NCBI GenBank assembly: GCA_964470845.1
Contig: CAYYEL010000058.1
Coordinates: 1-13,554, forward strand
DNA from: HGM04593 sp964470845
GTDB lineage: Bacteria; Bacteroidota; Bacteroidia; Bacteroidales; Bacteroidaceae
Length of the DNA: 13,554 bases
Reading direction: 5' to 3'
Below, in pieces: positions 7,446-13,554 of the stretch. Every line of letters begins with the position of its first letter. The stretch's first letter is position 1. The position numbers were made by a program, and so were the translations under genes. Under the pieces are notes generated by a model. That model was not told where the DNA came from. It did not search any database and worked only from the letters and a program-made list of their open reading frames with translations.

Positions 7446-8342
7446 ATGCACAAACTACTCACAGCCCTTGCCATTATACTGACAATCACCGCTTGCAGTA
7501 ACGACAGCAACAAACTACCGGCACACATCGACCCCTCGAACACCAACGCCAACACAGACGGCAGCAAACACGCCACCCGCATCGAAATTCCCGCAATAAG
7601 CAACGAAGATATATTCATAACACACACAACAACCGACAACGGCAAAAGCACGGTAAATTACAGCATCGCCCACTCGCCCCAACGCAAACACAGCCGCTGG
7701 GTAGCTTTCACATTCGATGCAAGCAACAGAGCAAAGAATTGGAATCGAAACAATTGGGACAATACACCGTGGAAAGGCGACCCTTTTCAGCCCGACCCTC
7801 AAATGCCACTCGACCACGTCTTTACAAAAGACGAGATTAACCGCAACGGTTACGTTCGCGGACATCTTGTAGCCTCGGCCGACCGCCTCTACTCCAAAGA
7901 CGCCAACGAACAGACATTCTATTACAGTAACATCTCCCCAATGCTCAGCCGCTTCAACGAAGGAAAATGGTTAGACCTCGAAGGCAAAGTGCAAGGCTGG
8001 GGACGCAACAGCGGCTTTTGCGACACACTCTACATTGTCAAAGGCGGCACAATAAGAGAAGGCGAATACAAAAGCGTAACCAACCAACAAGGGTTAACCT
8101 GCGCAACCGTGCCACTATATTATTATATGGCACTCCTTTGTCGCCACAAAGACACATACAAAGCAGCAGGATTCTATTTCGAGCACAAAAGCTACCTCGA
8201 CGGCAATTTATCCGACTATGCAATGACAATAGACGAGCTCGAAGAAAAAACAGGAATCGACTTTTTCTGCAATCTGCCCGATAAGTTAGAAAAAGCCGTT
8301 GAACAATACTTCAGCCCCACTCAATGGACAGGCCTTAAATAA
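7446..8342 (+). CDS. DNA/RNA non-specific endonuclease, putative lipoprotein
   Basis: A predicted secreted, lipid-anchored nuclease of the beta-beta-alpha-metal family, related to Serratia nuclease, that cuts DNA and RNA without sequence specificity. The 298-residue protein has a lipoprotein signal ending in I-T-A-C17. The active site is seen as RGH (138-140) with His140 the general base, then SNISPM (161-166) and FNEGKW (170-175). Asn171 and Glu179 fall at the spacing of the Serratia metal-site Asn119 and Glu127. The first residue of the usual DRGH is Val here, which is common in the family. No partner immunity gene is next to it, as expected for an exported scavenging enzyme. No clear promoter of its own was found after the rpmE2 terminator. 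Roles could be nutrient salvage or clearing extracellular DNA; this is inference. Confidence 0.9.
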   Translation: MHKLLTALAIILTITACSNDSNKLPAHIDPSNTNANTDGSKHATRIEIPAISNEDIFITHTTTDNGKSTVNYSIAHSPQRKHSRWVAFTFDASNRAKNWNRNNWDNTPWKGDPFQPDPQMPLDHVFTKDEINRNGYVRGHLVASADRLYSKDANEQTFYYSNISPMLSRFNEGKWLDLEGKVQGWGRNSGFCDTLYIVKGGTIREGEYKSVTNQQGLTCATVPLYYYMALLCRHKDTYKAAGFYFEHKSYLDGNLSDYAMTIDELEEKTGIDFFCNLPDKLEKAVEQYFSPTQWTGLK

Positions 8343-8343
8343 C

Positions 8344-8354
8344 AACACCCCACC
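8344..8354 (+). repeat. 11-base direct repeat, right copy
   Basis: AACACCCCACC, identical to 7406-7416, starting one base after the nuclease stop codon. A CGATA..AAAAT-like stretch follows shortly afterwards and resembles the sequence just before the nuclease ATG (7436-7447), which adds slightly to the case that the two flanks are related. Confidence 0.6.
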
Positions 8355-8373
8355 GTTCGATAAAATATAAAAC

Positions 8374-8408
8374 AAAAAAATGTGCTCCAACAACAACGTA
8401 AGAGCACA
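8374..8408 (-). terminator. Intrinsic terminator of the rubrerythrin gene
   Basis: On the minus strand TGTGCTC (8402-8408) pairs with GAGCACA (8381-8387) around a 14-base loop and is followed by seven T (8374-8380), then GTTTT. It begins 8 bases past the rubrerythrin stop. The plus-strand side lacks a T run, so it should act only on minus-strand transcripts and not on the converging nuclease transcript. Confidence 0.78.
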
Positions 8409-8416
8409 CTATAACA

Positions 8417-8992
8417 TCAATAATTCTTTTTCATCGGCTCAAAGAAAGCCTGCGTGTGCTGACAAGCAGGACACAACAGCGGAGCATCCTCGGCCTCGAC
8501 AAGATAGCCACAATTACGGCACTGCCACCATATTTTTCCATCACGATGGAAGAAATTCCCATCAGTGATGCGCCCAAGCAATGCAAGATAGCGACGTTCG
8601 TGCTCGGCCTCTACCGCAGCAATCGCCTTAAAAGCCGCAGCCACCGGAGCAAATCCCTCATCCTCGGCTATTTTTGAAAAATCACGATAAAGAACATCCC
8701 ACTCCTCTTTTTCACCTTTAGCAGCAGCCAACAAATTCTCGGCAGTAGTACCAATCTTACCGGCCGGATAAGTTGCAAGAATCTCAACACTGCCACCTTC
8801 GAGAAACTTAAAGAAACGCTTTGCGTGCTCTTTCTCCTGCTCGGCCGTCTCACAAAATACCGAAGCAATCTGCTCATAGCCCTCGGTCTTTGCCACCGAG
8901 GCAAAAAACGTGTAACGTGTGCGTGCCTGACTTTCACCGGCAAACGCCTTTAAAAGATTCTGCTCGGTCAACGAGCCCTTAACACTTCTCAT
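8417..8992 (-). CDS. rbr: Rubrerythrin
   Basis: A cytoplasmic non-haem iron protein that reduces hydrogen peroxide in anaerobes, with electrons from NADH-linked rubredoxin reductases. The 191 residues match the length of the Desulfovibrio protein. The ferritin-like domain carries the diiron ligands: Glu20, the ExxH pair Glu53/His56, Glu94 and Glu97, and a second ExxH pair Glu128/His131. The C-terminal rubredoxin-like domain has Cys158, Cys161, Cys174 and Cys177 in two CxxC motifs for a single iron. A terminator stands on each side, so it is probably a one-gene transcript. The roughly 25-base AT stretch between the upstream terminator and the ATG leaves little room for a promoter, so the promoter may overlap the terminator or the gene may depend on read-through. 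Oxidative-stress induction is expected from the family but not shown by the sequence. Confidence 0.96.
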   Translation of the reverse strand: MRSVKGSLTEQNLLKAFAGESQARTRYTFFASVAKTEGYEQIASVFCETAEQEKEHAKRFFKFLEGGSVEILATYPAGKIGTTAENLLAAAKGEKEEWDVLYRDFSKIAEDEGFAPVAAAFKAIAAVEAEHERRYLALLGRITDGNFFHRDGKIWWQCRNCGYLVEAEDAPLLCPACQHTQAFFEPMKKNY

Positions 8993-9015
8993 AAATTATA
9001 AAATTAAAATTTGGT

Positions 9016-9055
9016 AAAAGAAAAATCCTGTTCCCTTATAACAAGGAACAGGATT
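9016..9055 (-). terminator. Intrinsic terminator after the GDPD gene
   Basis: On the minus strand AATCCTGTTCC (9045-9055) pairs with GGAACAGGATT (9024-9034), 11 base pairs with a 10-base loop that can partly pair too. TTTTTCTTTT follows. The hairpin ends 24 bases before the rubrerythrin start, so rubrerythrin is insulated from the upstream operon. The plus side (ATTTTGTTTATT) is also T-rich but no plus-strand gene ends here. Confidence 0.82.
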
Positions 9056-9080
9056 ATTTTGTTTATTCGTTACATCGGAG

Positions 9081-9902
9081 CTATCTTTTCCACAGGTCGG
9101 GACGGTCGGTTATAATCCCATCGACAAATGGCAGAGACCTCTCGGGCGGTGCATCCAATGTCCACACTTTAATCTTTTTACCATACGAATGCACCTTCTC
9201 GACGAGTTTCGGCGATACATATTTATAATTAAAATTAAACGAACTTATATAATCGTATTTCGATTGCCCGAATCGTACAAGCCCACCATCGTAAGCAAAC
9301 GGCAGCCCCGGTATCTTAAAATAAAACAATTTTTCGAGCTCAAAAGGATGCCCCAATCTATGAATATGTTCAAGCACTTCATCATCGAACGACTGCACCG
9401 ACACCCATCCGGCTGCTCCGTACAGCGCAATTTCATTTATCAACGCCTTTGCCATCTGCTCGGCATTCTTTGTGCGCTTAGCCTCGACAAGCAAGCGACA
9501 ACGCCCCTGCACAGCCCAAAGAACATCACCCAGTGTTGGTAGCGCTTCATCTGTTACCTCCCCTTTGGCATCAACTATCCTATACTGCTGCAACTGCTCA
9601 AGAGACATCTCCTCGACAGCACCTTTGCCATTCATAGTGCGCTCTATTGTTGCATCGTGGCACACTACAAGCTCACCATCGGCAGTCAGACGAACATCCA
9701 CCTCAATTGCATCTACCCCAAGCTCCAGCACCCGGTGCACAGCAGCAAGTGAATTTTCGGGTGCAATCCCCGCCCCCGCACGATGCGCAATAATCTCACG
9801 GCCTTGCAGTTGCCCGACAGCGTTTGCGTTCCACATTCCGCAAGCACACGAAACCACAATCAACGATAGTAACAAAATTGCGACAGCTATCCACATTTTC
9901 AT
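9081..9902 (-). CDS. Glycerophosphodiester phosphodiesterase family protein, exported
   Basis: Predicted to hydrolyse glycerophosphodiesters, the deacylated forms of phospholipids, to glycerol-3-phosphate and an alcohol. The 273-residue TIM-barrel domain shows the family set: HR (40-41), EN (49-50), E-V-D (67-69), His82 and VEAK with Glu140, then WTLD (247-250) and GIITDRPD (262-269) near the end. The N-terminus has a strong hydrophobic segment (3-18) that ends in V-V-S-C19, a plausible lipobox; C-A-C at 19-21 makes the exact site uncertain. It should therefore work in the periplasm or at the outer membrane. It follows the PG-binding gene after 90 bases and ends in a strong terminator. Substrate specificity is unknown; the family also includes members acting on other phosphodiesters. 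Confidence 0.92.
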   Translation of the reverse strand: MKMWIAVAILLLSLIVVSCACGMWNANAVGQLQGREIIAHRAGAGIAPENSLAAVHRVLELGVDAIEVDVRLTADGELVVCHDATIERTMNGKGAVEEMSLEQLQQYRIVDAKGEVTDEALPTLGDVLWAVQGRCRLLVEAKRTKNAEQMAKALINEIALYGAAGWVSVQSFDDEVLEHIHRLGHPFELEKLFYFKIPGLPFAYDGGLVRFGQSKYDYISSFNFNYKYVSPKLVEKVHSYGKKIKVWTLDAPPERSLPFVDGIITDRPDLWKR

Positions 9903-9992
9903 TCGGCTTATTATAAATCGTACGATAAAAAACCACAGTTTTACGACAGTTGTTCATTCTATAACAACCACACAAGAAACATATTAAGCGAA
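9903..9992 (-). promoter_or_regulatory. GDPD upstream spacer with palindrome and phased repeat
   Basis: A 90-base spacer that holds a perfect 10-base palindrome ATCGTACGAT (9917-9926), two copies of ACAGTT (9935-9940 and 9946-9951) with starts 11 bases apart, and GTTGTT/AACAAC arms (9949-9954, 9963-9968). No consensus Bacteroidota promoter was found. The palindrome lies 14 bases before the GDPD start and could be an operator or could be chance. Confidence 0.25.
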
Positions 9993-10502
9993 TCAGCGAT
10001 ATTTACGCAGAGCCTTCAGAGTGGGCGTGCCCACCATTCCATCCTCGTACAGCCCCGATATTTTCTGAAACGAGCGCACAGCACGTATTATCTCGCCCTC
10101 ATAAAGCACACCGTTCTTTGAGTAAATTATATCCTTTTCGTCAAGAAACAGTTTCTTCACCAACATATCGGCAAGCGACTTTACATCGGCACCCGAGTCG
10201 CCACGCATAATCACCCTCTCACCCAGACGGTAACGCTTCTCTTCATAGATAATCTCGTCGCGTTTCTTTACCTCGGCCTCGCGAGACTTACTTTTCGAGG
10301 CCGACTTTTTCTTTTTGCGAACAGAGGATTTTTTCTTGACCTTAACAGGCTTATCATCTGTACGCTTTTGCTGCACAATAGGTACACCTCTTTTTATTAT
10401 ACGTGCAACCGAATCGCTACGCCCATAAAACTGTGCGCACAACCTCTCGGGAAGCAGCACGAACATAAAAAGGAGCAATATGACAAGCTGTTTATTTGCC
10501 AT
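9993..10502 (-). CDS. Peptidoglycan-binding-domain protein, exported
   Basis: A 169-residue exported protein of unknown specific role. An N-terminal signal peptide (about 1-23, ending L-C-A before Gln24) is followed by a very basic Lys/Ser/Arg-rich linker (about 46-80). A C-terminal domain (about 98-169) carries the peptidoglycan-binding domain 1 pattern: RGDSGADVKSLADML, then AVRSFQKISGL and DGMVGTPTLKAL. No catalytic domain is present, so it probably anchors itself or a partner to the cell wall. The domain is a little larger than usual because of an insertion around LFLDEKDIIYSKNG (117-130). Its start overlaps the end of the RluA-family gene by 11 bases, which indicates translational coupling. 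The lysine-rich linker could also bind nucleic acid or teichoic-like polyanions; this is speculation. Confidence 0.8.
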   Translation of the reverse strand: MANKQLVILLLFMFVLLPERLCAQFYGRSDSVARIIKRGVPIVQQKRTDDKPVKVKKKSSVRKKKKSASKSKSREAEVKKRDEIIYEEKRYRLGERVIMRGDSGADVKSLADMLVKKLFLDEKDIIYSKNGVLYEGEIIRAVRSFQKISGLYEDGMVGTPTLKALRKYR

Positions 10503-11379
10503 TCAAACGATTCTCGAAACAGACAGGAACAGGCGTCTCGAAACGCAACATTTTCCCCGTTACAGGATGGCGGAAGCACAGCACATAAGCGTGCAACCCC
10601 AAACGACGGATACTATCGTCGTCGCTGCCATATTTACGGTCGCCCACAACAGGATGACCAATCTCGGCCATATGCACACGAATCTGATTCTTGCGTCCCG
10701 TCTCAAGCTCAAGCTCGACAAGCGAATAACCATTGGCACTCTCAAGAACGCGATAACGCGTGTGAGCATATTTTCCGCCATTGTCAACCGGGCTTGAGTG
10801 AGTAACAAAGCGTTTATCCTCGGTGAGCCACGAACGAATATCACCCTCACGTTTCTCGACCTCGCCACTGACAAGTGCAACGTATCGGCGGTCGGTAACA
10901 AGCTCGCGCCAGTCGCGTATGAACGACTGCTGCGTCTGCACATCCTTGGCATAGAGCATCAGGCCCGACGTATCGCGGTCGAGACGGTGCACAAGATGCG
11001 CCGTGTTACGTCCGCCACCCTTCTCAAGATAGCGGTTGAGCACCGACTGTGCCGTCTCTTGACGCGTGTTATTACTCATCGACAGCAACCCGGGACGCTT
11101 GTCAATAACAAGCAGATAAGCATCCTCATAAACGATGTCAAGGTCGTTACTATGAAACGACATTTTATGCTTTGTACGGTCAATCTGCACCTCCTGTCCG
11201 GGACGCAGTTCGGTCAAAGGATAGGTAGTAATTTTATTATCAATCAGCACCACCCTATTGGAAATCAAAGCCTTAGCCCTATTTCGGCTTATTCCGTGCA
11301 TTTTCTCCATAATAAACGGCAACAACTGCACAGCCTCAGTTACCTTAAAGGTGAGTAACGGTTTAATATTCTTACGCAT
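10492..11379 (-). CDS. RluA-family pseudouridine synthase
   Basis: Converts uridine to pseudouridine in structured RNA, probably 23S rRNA. The 295-residue protein has an N-terminal S4-like RNA-binding region (about 12-70; ISRNRAKALISNRVV) and an RluA catalytic domain (about 80-290). The catalytic motif is HRLDRDTSG (131-139), with Asp134 the nucleophile. The later motif LETGRKNQIRVHM (225-237) and GDRKYG (246-251) are also family hallmarks. It starts 26 bases after the end of rlmD, another 23S rRNA-modifying gene, and overlaps the next gene. The family has several members with different target positions (RluA, RluC, RluD), and sequence alone does not say which uridines are modified, so no gene symbol is given. 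Confidence 0.94.
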   Translation of the reverse strand: MRKNIKPLLTFKVTEAVQLLPFIMEKMHGISRNRAKALISNRVVLIDNKITTYPLTELRPGQEVQIDRTKHKMSFHSNDLDIVYEDAYLLVIDKRPGLLSMSNNTRQETAQSVLNRYLEKGGGRNTAHLVHRLDRDTSGLMLYAKDVQTQQSFIRDWRELVTDRRYVALVSGEVEKREGDIRSWLTEDKRFVTHSSPVDNGGKYAHTRYRVLESANGYSLVELELETGRKNQIRVHMAEIGHPVVGDRKYGSDDDSIRRLGLHAYVLCFRHPVTGKMLRFETPVPVCFENRLNGK

Positions 11380-11405
11380 ATATTCCTTAAAATTTAATTA
11401 TATTA

Positions 11406-12830
11406 TCACTCCTCCCTTCTTTCGAGCAACACAACATTCTCGACGTGATGCGTGTGGGGGAACATATCCACCGGCTGCACAGCCGCCACGCGATAATCCT
11501 TATCGAGCAACGAAAGGTCGCGTGCCTGCGTTGCAGGATTACAACTCACATACACTATGCGACGGGGAGCAGCAAAAAGAATCGTATCAATAACATCATT
11601 ATGCATTCCTGCGCGTGGAGGGTCGGTAATTATCACATCGGGCCTGCCGTGCTCCTCAATAAAGTCGCGTGTAAGAATATCCTTCATATCCCCGGCAAAA
11701 AAGATAAGATTATCCAAGCCATTGAGACGCGAATTTTCGCGAGCATCAATCACTGCATCCTCGACATACTCTATACCAACCACTTTACGAGCCTTGCGTG
11801 CCACAAAATTAGCAATAGTTCCTGTACCCGTATAAAGGTCATAGACAACCTCTTCGCCCGTAAGAGCAGCAAACTCACGCGCAACCTTATATAAATTATA
11901 AGCCTGACGACTATTCGTCTGATAGAACGATTTTGGGCCTACCTTAAATCTTAGCCCTTCCATCTCCTCAAAAATAACATCCGTTCCTTTGAACGTATGC
12001 ACCTGAAGGTCGCCAAAAGTATCGTTGCATTTATTATTTATCACATATAGAAGCGATGTTATCTGTGGGAAGCCATCGGCAACAAACGTCAACACCTTGT
12101 TCAACATTGCCATTTGCACATTATCCTCTATTTTAGCCTGAATGAGCAACATCACCTCGCCGGTTGTCGAAGTGCGCAACATTATATTACGCAACACCCC
12201 CGACTGCGAACGCAGGTCGAAGAAAGGAATCCCCTCGCGCACGGCAAAATCCCGTATCGCATTACGAATCTCGTTGTTCAACGATGGCATCAAAGCACAC
12301 TCCTCAATATCAAGCACCTTATCAAAAGCACCGGGAATATGGAAACCCAAAGCATTCATATGCTCATACTCTGTCCCGTTCTCCACCTCTTCCCAAGTGA
12401 GCCACCTTTTATTGCTAAAAGTAAATTCCAGTTTATTACGATAGGCACGCGTCTGTTCCGAGCCTAAAATAGGCGAAATTTCGGGTAACTCCACCTTGCC
12501 TATCCTTTTTAGCGCATCAACCACCTGTTGCTGTTTATATTTAAGCTGATGCTCGTAGGCCAAACACTGCCATTTGCAACCACCGCACACACCATAATGT
12601 TTACAGAAAGGCTGCTCCCTCTCCTTTGAATACTCGTAAAATTTAACAGCCTCGGCCTCGGCATAACTATGTTTCTTGCGACGCACCTGAAGATCGACAA
12701 CGTCGCCCGGCACCACAAAAGGAACAAACACCACAAGGTCATCGACACGCGCCAATGCCTTACCCTCGGCAGCCACCCCGGTTATCTCAATCCGCTCAAG
12801 TAGCGGCAATGCTTTTTTCTTTCTACCCAT
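11406..12830 (-). CDS. rlmD: 23S rRNA (uracil-5-)-methyltransferase RlmD
   Basis: Methylates a uracil at C5 in 23S rRNA (U1939 in E. coli). The 474 residues comprise an N-terminal TRAM domain (about 8-65), a [4Fe-4S] cluster site formed by Cys76, Cys82 and Cys85 (in GVCGGCKWQ) together with Cys178, and a C-terminal methyltransferase domain. Motifs there are YDLYTGTGTIA (330-340), TDPPRAG (402-408), VSCNPAT (428-434) with the catalytic Cys430, and the candidate general base Glu464 in HHVEN. The iron-sulfur cluster fits an anaerobe. It is the first gene of a minus-strand run with the RluA-family gene. Some bacteria use one RlmD/RlmCD-like enzyme for both U747 and U1939, so dual specificity is possible. 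The ATG start gives the expected short basic N-terminus. Confidence 0.95.
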   Translation of the reverse strand: MGRKKKALPLLERIEITGVAAEGKALARVDDLVVFVPFVVPGDVVDLQVRRKKHSYAEAEAVKFYEYSKEREQPFCKHYGVCGGCKWQCLAYEHQLKYKQQQVVDALKRIGKVELPEISPILGSEQTRAYRNKLEFTFSNKRWLTWEEVENGTEYEHMNALGFHIPGAFDKVLDIEECALMPSLNNEIRNAIRDFAVREGIPFFDLRSQSGVLRNIMLRTSTTGEVMLLIQAKIEDNVQMAMLNKVLTFVADGFPQITSLLYVINNKCNDTFGDLQVHTFKGTDVIFEEMEGLRFKVGPKSFYQTNSRQAYNLYKVAREFAALTGEEVVYDLYTGTGTIANFVARKARKVVGIEYVEDAVIDARENSRLNGLDNLIFFAGDMKDILTRDFIEEHGRPDVIITDPPRAGMHNDVIDTILFAAPRRIVYVSCNPATQARDLSLLDKDYRVAAVQPVDMFPHTHHVENVVLLERREE

Positions 12831-12900
12831 TTTTAAATTGGCAATATTTTAAAATATAAAAACACTCAGATTCATCATCCTTCAACCCTTAGAAACATTC

Positions 12901-12933
12901 CTTGCGCAAAAGATAATCAACACACTGCGCAAG
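12901..12933. repeat. Inverted repeat in the rlmD leader
   Basis: CTTGCGCA (12901-12908) and TGCGCAAG (12926-12933) are perfect inverted copies separated by 17 bases. The arms are much richer in GC than their surroundings. It lies 70 to 100 bases upstream of the rlmD start, inside the transcript if the -7 box at 12950-12957 is used. It could be a hairpin in the leader or a two-site operator; no T run follows on either strand in the manner of a terminator. Confidence 0.55.
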
Positions 12934-12949
12934 CCTCGGCCACGCATAA

Positions 12950-12968
12950 CAAATATAGTGCAAAATTA
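12950..12968 (-). promoter_or_regulatory. Candidate -7 elements for the rlmD operon
   Basis: On the minus strand TATATTTG (12950-12957) and TAATTTTG (12961-12968) both match TAnnTTTG. Neither has TTTG at the proper -33 distance. Use of the nearer one would give an rlmD leader of about 110 bases containing the inverted repeat at 12901-12933. Confidence 0.45.
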
Positions 12969-13073
12969 CATCTATTTTCCCGATTATCGACACTTTTAAC
13001 TTAATATCTTTCCTTTTTAAGAAATTGAGCATATATTTTTTGCTCCAAAATTCATTTAGAAAACTTTTTTTTA

Positions 13074-13081
13074 TATATTTG
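13074..13081 (+). promoter_or_regulatory. Candidate -7 element for ppdK
   Basis: TATATTTG matches TAnnTTTG. The -33 region is AT-rich without a clean TTTG. Transcription would start near 13088 and give a leader of about 105 bases. The 9-mer TTGCAAATT overlaps the box (13079-13087) and recurs at 13116-13124 in the leader. Confidence 0.5.
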
Positions 13082-13193
13082 CAAATTAGAAAGGGAGTGT
13101 CAATTCTGCAACAAATTGCAAATTGAAGCCTCTTTCTTTGTGAGTGTTAATATAAACTTTTAACTATCAACAACATAATAAACTCAAAAATTT

Positions 13194-13554
13194 ATGGCAG
13201 ACAAAAGAGTCTATACCTTTGGCAACGGCCTTGCCGAAGGTAATGCGTCAATGAGAAATTTGTTAGGAGGTAAAGGTGCCAACCTTGCAGAGATGAACCT
13301 CATCGGCATCCCTGTTCCTCCCGGATTTACCATTACAACTGAGGTTTGTGGCGAGTACTACAGCCTCGGTAAGGAGAAGGTTATTGAGCTTCTTAAGGCA
13401 GAGGTTCAGGCCGCAGTTAAGAACATCGAGACATTGATGAATTCGACATTCGGCGACCCCACCAATCCCCTTCTCGTATCAGTTCGTTCAGGTGCACGTG
13501 CATCTATGCCCGGTATGATGGATACCATCCTCAACCTTGGTCTTAACGACATAG
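13194..13554 (+). CDS. ppdK: Pyruvate, phosphate dikinase, 5' part (runs off the window)
   Basis: Interconverts pyruvate, ATP and phosphate with phosphoenolpyruvate, AMP and pyrophosphate; many anaerobes use it in glycolysis or gluconeogenesis. Only the first 120 residues are in the window and the frame is open to the end. They belong to the nucleotide-binding N-terminal domain: LLGGKGANLAEM (23-34), IPVPPGFTITTE (39-50) and the highly conserved ATP-binding stretch that begins VSVRSGARASMPGMMDT (95-111). The ATG at 13194 gives the typical MADKRVYTFG start, with an A-rich leader instead of a Shine-Dalgarno site. Full-length enzymes have about 875-910 residues, so most of the gene lies beyond 13554. 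Codon choice shifts towards CTT, GGT, GTT and CGT, as in rpmE2, in keeping with high expression. Confidence 0.97.
   Translation, partial: MADKRVYTFGNGLAEGNASMRNLLGGKGANLAEMNLIGIPVPPGFTITTEVCGEYYSLGKEKVIELLKAEVQAAVKNIETLMNSTFGDPTNPLLVSVRSGARASMPGMMDTILNLGLNDI

Larger units (their letters stand above)
12831..13193. other. Divergent rlmD/ppdK spacer, no gene seen
   Basis: This 363-base AT-rich spacer separates two genes facing away from each other. It holds no convincing coding region. It contains an inverted repeat at 12901-12933, two candidate minus-strand -7 boxes (12950-12957 and 12961-12968), a small GAGCA/TGCTC inverted pair (13027-13031, 13041-13045) just upstream of the ppdK promoter, a candidate plus-strand -7 box (13074-13081), and a ppdK leader of about 105 bases that can fold. 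Confidence 0.8.

Noticed and set aside
7446..8342. The nuclease as a toxin or interbacterial effector with an immunity partner.
   Set aside because: It has a lipoprotein signal, no delivery domain, and no small partner gene beside it.
9472..9987. A 171-codon open frame on the plus strand.
   Set aside because: It is antisense to the GDPD gene, is Ser/Thr/Ala-rich and low in complexity, and matches no family.
10798..11358. A 186-codon open frame on the plus strand.
   Set aside because: It is antisense to the RluA-family gene, whose catalytic motifs leave no doubt about the coding strand.
12831..13193. A riboswitch or tRNA in the rlmD/ppdK spacer.
   Set aside because: No known riboswitch core or tRNA-like cloverleaf could be recognised; only simple inverted repeats are visible.

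Overview
The window reads as a stretch of core chromosome from an anaerobic Bacteroidota, most likely a member of the Bacteroidales. The grounds are the gene families (four-helix FtsK, LolA-like carrier and TrxB in a row; a DUF5063 protein next to a DEDDy exonuclease and an RlmI-type methyltransferase; cysteine-motif-free L31; rubrerythrin; pyruvate phosphate dikinase), a textbook Bacteroidota promoter (TTTG, 19 bases, TATCTTTG) in front of rpmE2, and A-rich translation starts without clear Shine-Dalgarno sites. Genus cannot be fixed from the sequence alone. No tRNA, rRNA, CRISPR array, insertion sequence or phage gene was seen.

Layout. Bases 95-4445, minus strand: ftsK, then lolA-like (10 bases apart), then trxB after a 219-base spacer with unusual inverted repeats. 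Bases 4446-4639 are a divergent promoter region. Bases 4640-6965, plus strand: a tight three-gene operon (DUF5063 protein, 3'-5' exonuclease, RlmI-like 23S rRNA methyltransferase). Bases 7090-7344: rpmE2 with its own promoter and a strong terminator. Bases 7446-8342: a lipoprotein nuclease of the DNA/RNA non-specific endonuclease family, bracketed by an 11-base direct repeat. Bases 8417-12830, minus strand: rlmD, an RluA-family pseudouridine synthase, a peptidoglycan-binding-domain protein, a glycerophosphodiester phosphodiesterase with a terminator, then rubrerythrin with its own terminator. Bases 12831-13193 are a second divergent spacer. From 13194 the 5' third or less of ppdK runs off the window.

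How the genes fit together. Three predicted rRNA-modifying enzymes (RlmI, RlmD, RluA family), a 3'-5' exonuclease and ribosomal protein L31 make ribosome maturation the main theme. A second theme is the envelope and division (FtsK, LolA-like carrier, PG-binding protein, exported GDPD, exported nuclease). TrxB and rubrerythrin cover redox balance and peroxide defence in an anaerobe, and PPDK links pyruvate and phosphoenolpyruvate.

Nothing here is a clearly new system. The items most worth checking are the DUF5063-exonuclease-RlmI operon with its uncharacterised first member, the trxB leader whose segments can form mutually exclusive hairpins, the direct repeat around the nuclease gene, and the inverted repeats in the rlmD/ppdK spacer.
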